64,000 nt of DNA from an uncultured Lachnospiraceae bacterium (lineage in GTDB: Bacteria > Bacillota > Clostridia > Lachnospirales > Lachnospiraceae), in assembly GCA_900549995.1 (NCBI GenBank), contig URQQ01000006.1:1-64000 (forward strand), read 5' to 3'. The notes beneath the pieces are model-generated. The model searched no databases. It saw only the letters and a list, made by a program, of their open reading frames with translations, and was not told where the DNA came from. A program made the position numbers and the translations under genes. Shown in pieces: positions 8,083 to 14,900 of this stretch (position 1 is its first letter; each line of letters begins with the position of its first letter).

Positions 8083-8340
8083 ATGAAAGAATTTAATTAT
8101 GTAATCACAGACCCGGAAGGAATCCATGCAAGACCGGCAGGCCTGCTTGTGAAGGAGGCAAACAAATTTACTTCCAAAGTAGAGATTGGGAAAGATGGTA
8201 AGTTTGCAGACGCAAAAAGAATCTTTGGCGTGATGGGACTGGGAGCGAAAAAGGGAAACGAAATTACAATCAAAGCAGAGGGTGAAGATGAAGTGCAGGC
8301 AGCGGAGGCTTTGGAAACATTTCTGAAAGAGAACTTATAA
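8083..8340 (+). CDS. ptsH: HPr phosphocarrier protein lacking regulatory Ser46
   Basis: An 85-residue HPr fold protein that passes phosphate from Enzyme I to EIIA domains. The active-site histidine is intact (GIHARPAG, H15). At position 46, where HPr of Gram-positive bacteria normally has the serine phosphorylated by HPr kinase (KSIMGVM), this protein has arginine (AKRIFGVM). It should therefore carry phosphate but escape HPr(Ser-P) control and not act as a CcpA co-repressor. The ATG at 8083 has AAAGGAG 9 bases upstream. It sits between fruA and ptsI, so it may be a dedicated fructose HPr with the housekeeping copy elsewhere. Confidence 0.93.
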   Translation: MKEFNYVITDPEGIHARPAGLLVKEANKFTSKVEIGKDGKFADAKRIFGVMGLGAKKGNEITIKAEGEDEVQAAEALETFLKENL

Positions 8341-8363
8341 TTTTAATTCGTTAGGATTGGTGA

Positions 8364-9989
8364 ATGATGATTACATTGACAGGAAAAAGCGTATTCGGCG
8401 GAGTTGCAATCGGCAAGATTTCATTCTATAAGAGAAAAGAGCAGCAGATTAAACGTTGGCATATTGATGATACTGAGGCAGAAGTGAAGCGTTTTGAAGC
8501 GGCAAAAGAGGCAGCTGTAGCAAAACTGCAGGTTTTATATGAAAAAGCGATGGCAGATGTAGGTGAGGCGAACGCGGCAATTTTTGAAATCCATCAGATG
8601 ATGCTGGAAGATCTGGATTATATAGAATCAATCGTCAATATCATAACTACACAGGAAGTAAACGCAGAGTATGCGGTTGGAACTACGGCGGATAATTTCG
8701 CGGCAATGTTTGAAGCGATGGATGATGCCTATATGCAGGGAAGGGCGGCAGATGTAAAGGATGTTTCTGAGCGTCTCCTCAACGTATTATCCGGGACAGA
8801 AAGTGAAGAATTCTCCACCGATGAACCAGTGATTCTTGCGGCAGATGACCTTGTTCCGAGTGAGACGGTACAGCTTGACAAGAGTAAAATTCTTGGATTT
8901 GCGACGATGTACGGATCTGCGAATTCACATACTGCGATCCTTGCAAGAACAATGAATATCCCTGCGGTGATCGGATTTGGTGAAGGGCTGACAGAAGAAT
9001 GTGACGGTAAGATGGCTGTTCTGGATGGCTTTGAAGGCACATTATATGTGGATCCGGATGAAAAGACACTGCTGAAAATGAAGGAGAAACAGGAGGAAGA
9101 CCGTCAGAGAAAAGCACTGCTTGAACTTCTGAAAGGGAAAGAGAACATAACGAAAAGTGGTCAGAAAATCAATATTTATGCCAATATAGGCAATTCGGCA
9201 GATGTGGGAATGGTACTGAAAAATGACGCCGGAGGAATCGGGCTGTTCAGGAGTGAATTCCTTTATCTGGACAGCGAGACATTTCCGACGGAGGAACAGC
9301 AGTTTGGAATCTACAAGACGGTGGCAGAGAACATGGCCGGAAAGAAAGTGATTATCCGTACGCTTGACATCGGTGCGGATAAACAGGTGGATTACTTCGG
9401 ACTGGAGAAAGAAGAGAATCCGGCACTTGGCTACCGTGCGATCCGGATCTGCCTGACACAGCCTGAGATTTTCAAAACACAGCTCCGTGCCCTTTACAGA
9501 GCATCGGCATTCGGGCAGATCGCAGTGATGTTTCCGATGATTACATCCGAGTGGGAAGTGAAAAAGATCAAAGAAATCATTGAAGAGGTAAAAGCCGAGC
9601 TTCGCGCGGAGGGAGTTGGATTCCGGGAAAACGTGGAGATCGGTATCATGATAGAGACACCGGCGGCAGTCATGGTCAGCCGTGAACTTGCGAAGGAAGT
9701 TGATTTCTTCAGTGTAGGTACGAACGATCTTACACAGTACACATTGGCGATAGACCGCCAGAATCAGAATCTGGATACATTTTATGACCCGCACCACCCG
9801 GCGGTACTTGCGATGATACGGATGGCGGCGGAGAATGCGCATGCAGAAGGAAAATGGATTGGAATCTGCGGAGAACTGGGAGCAGATCTTGAGATGACAG
9901 AAGAGTTTTTAAGAATGGGAATTGACGAGTTGTCAGTTTCACCCTCCATGGTGCTTCCGGTGCGTAAGAAGGTCAGGGAGATCGAATAA
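8364..9989 (+). CDS. ptsI: Phosphoenolpyruvate-protein phosphotransferase (PTS Enzyme I)
   Basis: A 541-residue Enzyme I that autophosphorylates from PEP and hands phosphate to HPr. The phospho-histidine lies in GSANSHTAILAR (H189), and the C-terminal PEP-binding TIM barrel shows FRSEFLYLD, IRTLDIGADKQ and SVGTNDLTQY. It is somewhat shorter than the common 570 residues but has all domains. Two ATG codons (8364, 8367) are possible with the same weak AGGA site. It closes the fru-ptsHI unit and is followed by a terminator. Confidence 0.95.
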   Translation: MMITLTGKSVFGGVAIGKISFYKRKEQQIKRWHIDDTEAEVKRFEAAKEAAVAKLQVLYEKAMADVGEANAAIFEIHQMMLEDLDYIESIVNIITTQEVNAEYAVGTTADNFAAMFEAMDDAYMQGRAADVKDVSERLLNVLSGTESEEFSTDEPVILAADDLVPSETVQLDKSKILGFATMYGSANSHTAILARTMNIPAVIGFGEGLTEECDGKMAVLDGFEGTLYVDPDEKTLLKMKEKQEEDRQRKALLELLKGKENITKSGQKINIYANIGNSADVGMVLKNDAGGIGLFRSEFLYLDSETFPTEEQQFGIYKTVAENMAGKKVIIRTLDIGADKQVDYFGLEKEENPALGYRAIRICLTQPEIFKTQLRALYRASAFGQIAVMFPMITSEWEVKKIKEIIEEVKAELRAEGVGFRENVEIGIMIETPAAVMVSRELAKEVDFFSVGTNDLTQYTLAIDRQNQNLDTFYDPHHPAVLAMIRMAAENAHAEGKWIGICGELGADLEMTEEFLRMGIDELSVSPSMVLPVRKKVREIE

Positions 9990-9995
9990 TCATAT

Positions 9996-10030
9996 AAAAG
10001 GAACGGGAGATTATTTCTTCCGTTCTTTTT
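9996..10030 (+). terminator. Terminator of the fru-ptsHI operon
   Basis: GAACGG pairs with CCGTTC across a short loop, flanked by A-rich and T-rich arms ending in TTTTT. Confidence 0.75.
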
Positions 10031-10070
10031 GCACGCAGAAGGCGCATTTAGCAGCAGCGATAATAAGAGG

Positions 10071-10089
10071 TTATAACTATAAGTTATAA
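10071..10089. promoter_or_regulatory. Perfect palindrome upstream of the purine permease promoter
   Basis: TTATAACT-ATA-AGTTATAA is a perfect inverted repeat ending 9 bases before the -35 at 10098. It is a possible transcription-factor site. No purine riboswitch was recognised in this leader. Confidence 0.5.
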
Positions 10090-10097
10090 GTGCCTTG

Positions 10098-10126
10098 TTT
10101 ACTTTTATAAGGTGATTTGCTAGACT
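10098..10126 (+). promoter_or_regulatory. Promoter of the purine permease gene
   Basis: TTTACT (10098-10103), a 17-bp spacer and TAGACT (10121-10126). The gene starts 32 bases further on, with AAAGGAGGG as its ribosome site. Confidence 0.55.
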
Positions 10127-10158
10127 AATAGAGAGAGAATACAAAGGAGGGCAACTTA

Positions 10159-11541
10159 ATGTTAGAGAAACTATTTAAGCTGAAAGAGAACAACACCGAT
10201 GTGAAGACAGAAGTGCTTGCCGGAATTACGATCTTTATGACGATGGCGTATATTCTGGCAGTGAATCCGACCATTCTTGCCGAGACAGGAATGGATCATG
10301 GGGCGGTATTTACAGCAACAGCCCTGGCAGCACTGATTGGTACTCTGCTCATGGCATTTCTGGCAAATTATCCGTTTGCGCTGGCACCAGGTATGGGACT
10401 GAATGCGTATTTTGCATACACGGTAGTGCTGGGAATGGGTTACTCATGGCAGATAGCGCTGACAGCAGTTTTCGTGGAAGGTCTGATCTTTATCGTGCTG
10501 TCAGTGACCAATGTCCGTGAGGCCATCTTCAATGCGATTCCGTCGAATCTGAAAGCGGCAGTCAGCGTTGGAATTGGTCTGTTTATCGCATTCATCGGGC
10601 TTCAGAACGCGCATATTGTCATTGGAGGGAGCACATTACTTCAGCTTTTTTCACTGGAACAATATAATTTTGTGAACAATGCGGCGGCAACATTTAACGA
10701 TATTGGAATTACAGTATTACTTGCAATTATCGGGGTTCTTGTCACAGGCATCCTTGTCGTGAAAAATGTCAAAGGAAATATTCTGTGGGGAATTCTCATC
10801 ACCTGGATTCTTGGCATTATCTGCCAGCTTACTGGCCTGTATGTGCCAAATCCTGAAGTCGGCTGTTATGGACTGCTGCCAGACTTCAGCAATGGACTTT
10901 CAATTCCAAGTCTGATGCCGATCTTTGGAAAGCTGGAATTCAAAGGTATATTTACGCCGAATTTTATTGTAGTTATATTTGCGTTTTTATTTGTTGATAT
11001 GTTCGATACGATTGGAACACTGATCGGAGTTTCTTCGAAAGCAGGAATGCTTGATAAAGATGGAAAACTTCCGAGAATCAAGGGAGCGCTTCTGGCAGAT
11101 GCTCTTGCGACAACAGCGGGGGCAGTTCTTGGTACTTCCACGACTACGACTTTCGTGGAGAGTGCATCTGGTGTATCAGAAGGCGGAAGAACTGGTCTTA
11201 CTGCGCTGACGACAGGGGTTCTGTTTGGGCTTTCTTTATTCCTGTCACCGATTTTCCTTGCGATTCCATCATTTGCTACGGCACCGGCATTGATTGTTGT
11301 CGGATTCTATATGCTGACTAATGTTGTGAATATTGATTTCAAGGATTACAGCGAAGCTATTCCGTGTTATATCTGTATTGCAGCGATGCCGTTCTTCTAC
11401 AGCATCTCAGAAGGAATCTCTATGGGAGTCATTGCCTATGTCCTGATTAATCTGTTTACGGGCAAGGTGAAAGAAAAGAAGATCAGCCTGCTGATGTATA
11501 TATTGGCAGTACTGTTTATTTTGAAGTACATATTGTTGTAA
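10159..11541 (+). CDS. Adenine/guanine/hypoxanthine permease, AzgA-type NCS2 family
   Basis: A 460-residue integral membrane protein with about a dozen hydrophobic segments. The opening block of the AzgA group is present (TEVLAGITIFMTMAYILAVNP), with PGMGLNAYFAYTV and the conserved GTSTTTTFVESASGVSEGGRTG. It imports purine bases by proton symport at the cytoplasmic membrane. It is a single gene with its own promoter and strong hairpins downstream. Which purine it prefers cannot be told from sequence. Confidence 0.92.
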   Translation: MLEKLFKLKENNTDVKTEVLAGITIFMTMAYILAVNPTILAETGMDHGAVFTATALAALIGTLLMAFLANYPFALAPGMGLNAYFAYTVVLGMGYSWQIALTAVFVEGLIFIVLSVTNVREAIFNAIPSNLKAAVSVGIGLFIAFIGLQNAHIVIGGSTLLQLFSLEQYNFVNNAAATFNDIGITVLLAIIGVLVTGILVVKNVKGNILWGILITWILGIICQLTGLYVPNPEVGCYGLLPDFSNGLSIPSLMPIFGKLEFKGIFTPNFIVVIFAFLFVDMFDTIGTLIGVSSKAGMLDKDGKLPRIKGALLADALATTAGAVLGTSTTTTFVESASGVSEGGRTGLTALTTGVLFGLSLFLSPIFLAIPSFATAPALIVVGFYMLTNVVNIDFKDYSEAIPCYICIAAMPFFYSISEGISMGVIAYVLINLFTGKVKEKKISLLMYILAVLFILKYILL

Positions 11542-11551
11542 AAAGATAATT

Positions 11552-11683
11552 TCAGGAGGATGCTTTCGCGATGGACATCGTAAAGTATCCTTCTCCTTTG
11601 GTGTTGCAGCCGAAGAAAAGGAATATTTCGTTGGGAACCGGTAATGAAAAGTACTGGTTCCCCACGGAATATTCCTTTTTTAA
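11552..11683 (+). terminator. Two tandem strong hairpins 3' of the permease gene
   Basis: The first stem-loop (about 11552-11600) pairs GGATGCTTT with AAAGTATCC around a CGATG/CATCG stem. The second (about 11616-11683) pairs AAAAGGAATATT with AATATTCCTTTTTT and an inner GGGAACC/GGTTCCC, and ends in a T-run, so it is a rho-independent terminator. The first has no T-run and may be an mRNA 3'-end or small-RNA structure. The rest of the 362-bp gap holds the hairpin at 11752 and no gene. Confidence 0.8.
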
Positions 11684-11736
11684 TGGCAAATGGATCGATT
11701 TAAGGGTAAACGGCGGATGAACGGAAATGCCTGTTC

Positions 11737-11798
11737 TGATATAATGAAATTAAAAATAAACCAGCTGTGCTGAATCTTGCAAAGCTGGTTTATTTTTG
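11737..11798 (+). promoter_or_regulatory. Extended -10 promoter immediately followed by a terminator-like hairpin
   Basis: TG-A-TATAAT (11737-11745) has no good -35. The stem AAATAAACCAGCT/AGCTGGTTTATTT with a T-run begins at the predicted start site (about 11752-11798). A transcript would be only about 45 nt unless it reads through into the surface-protein gene at 11904, so this could be an attenuator or just the end of an upstream unit. Confidence 0.5.
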
Positions 11799-11903
11799 CG
11801 TAAGCAGGATTGAGACTGCTGATGAAGAATTATACAGAGGAAGAATCATCTGGATTTGGAGATAGACGGAGTAATTATCTGAGAGTGTTTATGGAGGAAA
11901 AAT

Positions 11904-14900
11904 ATGAGAAAGAAGTTTAAACGTGGACTGGCGTTTCTTTTAACTGTAATGCTGATATTTACAAGTACTATATTTACATCGGGTACAGAATCAAAAGCTG
12001 CTGAGGAAGCAGAGATCACGCAGGGAGAACCAGTGGAGGAACTACGGTCAGAAGAAGTATCCGGGCAGGATGAAGAAACCATTGAGGATACGATTCCTTT
12101 AAAGCCTGCCAAATCCAACAGCCAGACTGTCGATGGAATCATAGTTACTGTCGACGCGCCGGAAGGTGTTTTGGAAGATGGATGGTCTTTATCCGTTCAA
12201 AATGTCTCAGAAAATCAGGTGGAATCCGCGGTAGTGTCAGCTCTTGGTGGAATGAAAGAAATTGCGCAGATGAAGGCATTTGACATTACGATCCTGGATA
12301 AAGACGGGAATGAAATCCAGCCGGACGGTGCGGTTCACATGTCGTTTGGTAATGTGGACATTCAAGGTGAGGGACTGGAAGTATACCACTTAGAAGATGA
12401 GGCGGCTGAGCAAGTTGGTCAGACAGAATCAGGTGATGCGGTAGAAGTTGAAGCAGAGCATTTTTCCATATATGCGCTTGTCGGAATTCAGGAGAAAACG
12501 GCAGCGAATGCGAAGGTGATCAATGAAAAGTATAGGCTTACGTTTGACCTGAACGGCGGGAGCGGAACGCTTCCGGAAGAGATCGAGGCAGCGCCTGGTG
12601 AAATAGTAACGTTACCGGAAGATACAGGATTTACAAATGGTGATAACCTTTTTGGTGGCTGGAGTGAGAGTCAGAATGCCAGTGACGCTGGAAATGATAA
12701 GCCAGAAAAAGAGGGGACAGTATATCGGCCGGGGCTGTCAGACTTTGTGATGCCTTCGCAGAATGTAACGCTTTATGCCTCATGGGCTGAGACTGTGGTA
12801 GAGGCTTATAAAGGTGAATATGACGGACAGTTACACTCAGTGACCGTTTCGGGTAATTTTAATGAAGATGCCGTTGAATATTCCACAGATCAAAGAACAT
12901 GGGATAAAACACCTGTCGCCTACAAGGATGTTTTAAGAGAATCAGGAGAAGCAGGGGAATATCCGGTATATGTAAGAATCTCAGATGAAAAGGGAGCACA
13001 AGTCATTGCATCTTATATCAAGATTACACCAAAAGAGGTAGAACTGACATCTGCTTCTGGGCAGAAGGAGTATGACGGAGATCCTTTGAAAAAAGACGTT
13101 CCATCAGAAGATATTAGCATGACGGAAGGTAAGGAGTTTGTAGAAGGTGAGGGAGCATCTTATATCATCTCCGGTGAACAGACAGATGTCGGCGAAAGTT
13201 CCAATACATTTAATTATACTTTAAACAGTAATACTTTAGAGGAGAATTATCAGATTAAGACGATCTTCGGAACATTAAAAGTAATGAAAAATTCTAAGGA
13301 GATTATAATTAAGGCGAGAATAGATGACAAGAAGTATGATGGCACCTACCTGACAAATGAGCGCTATGATTTTACACAGGGTATATTGGCAGAAGGAGAT
13401 TCTCTGGATGTAGAGATTGACGGTGGAATTAAAGATTACGGAACAGTGTCTAATAGAGTGGTTGGGTATAAAGTTATACGAAGCTCGGACCATAAGGATG
13501 TAACAAATTATTATACTTTTGGTACGCCGGTAAACGGAACACTGAGTATTACTAAAAGAACTGTGGTATTGACCTCAGGATCAGCCGGAAAAACATATGA
13601 TGGAAATCCTCTCACCAGTGAGGTTGTGGAGGAGACCGGTGATGGATTTATCAGCGGGGAAGGAGCCAGTTATACTGTGACCGGAAGCCAGACACTGGCT
13701 GGGGAAAGTAAGAATGAGTATACTTATAGCTTCAAACCAAATACGAGCCCTGAAAATTATGACATCATAAAAAAAGAAGGTACACTTACCGTAAGACCGA
13801 TTGAGAAGGAAATTACAATTACCGCAAACAGTAATCATAAAATGTATGATGGAAGCCCTCTGGAAGATCCGGGCTATACATTTACGAAAGACGTACTTAT
13901 AGATGGTGATCAACTGACAGCAGCGGTGGAAGGACGTATTACAGATGCAGGAACTGTAGATAATGTTATAAGGGATTACAACGTAATGCGGGGAAATGAA
14001 GATGTAACCAGTTGTTATAAATTCGGAGTACCTGAAAACGGTAAGTTAAGTGTTACTAAAAGAACGGTGTATCTGAAATCAGACTGTGCGACTCAGATAT
14101 ATGATGGAAAAGCCCTTACGAAGGGGAACGTGACAGTAAGTGGTGATGGATTTATCAGCGGGGAAGGAGCCAGTTATACTGTGACCGGAAGCCAGACGGA
14201 TTGTGGAGAAAGTCTGAATACCTTCAGTTATGAGCTGAATGAAGGAACAAAGAGCGGAAATTATGACATTATACTGGAAGAAGGAAAACTTATAGTCACT
14301 CCAAAGCCGCTGACGATAACTGCCGAAAATGCAAGCAAAGCGTATGACGGTACTGAATTAACAGGCAGTGAATATACCAACAGTGAGCTGGCGGAAGGCG
14401 ATGTTATTGAAAGTGTGAAGATTACAGGAAGCCAGTTAGATCCAGGAAGTTCTAAAAATGTTCCAAGCGAAGCTGTGATAAACCGAAACGGCCAAAATGT
14501 AACAAAGAATTATGACATCCAGTATATAGAAGGTGAGCTGACCGTAACAGAGAATAAAAATATAATTGTTATCACGGCGGACAGTGCGGGAAGGGTCTAT
14601 GACGGAACACCTTTGACGGCGGGCGGATATACTTACACGCCGGATGTATTGGAAGAGGGCGATGAGCTGACAGTGACAGTGGAAGGAAGCATTACGGATT
14701 ACGGAACAACAGAGAATCGGGTGACCCGTTATAAGGTAATGCGTGGTGAGAAGAACGTAACGTCAAATTATACATTTGCGGATCCGGTGAATGGAACGCT
14801 GAAAATTCGAAAAAGAAAAGTAACTTTAATATCGGCTTCAGACAGGAAGACATACGATGGAGAAACGTTGAAAAATAGTGAGATTTCCGTAAGCGGTGAA

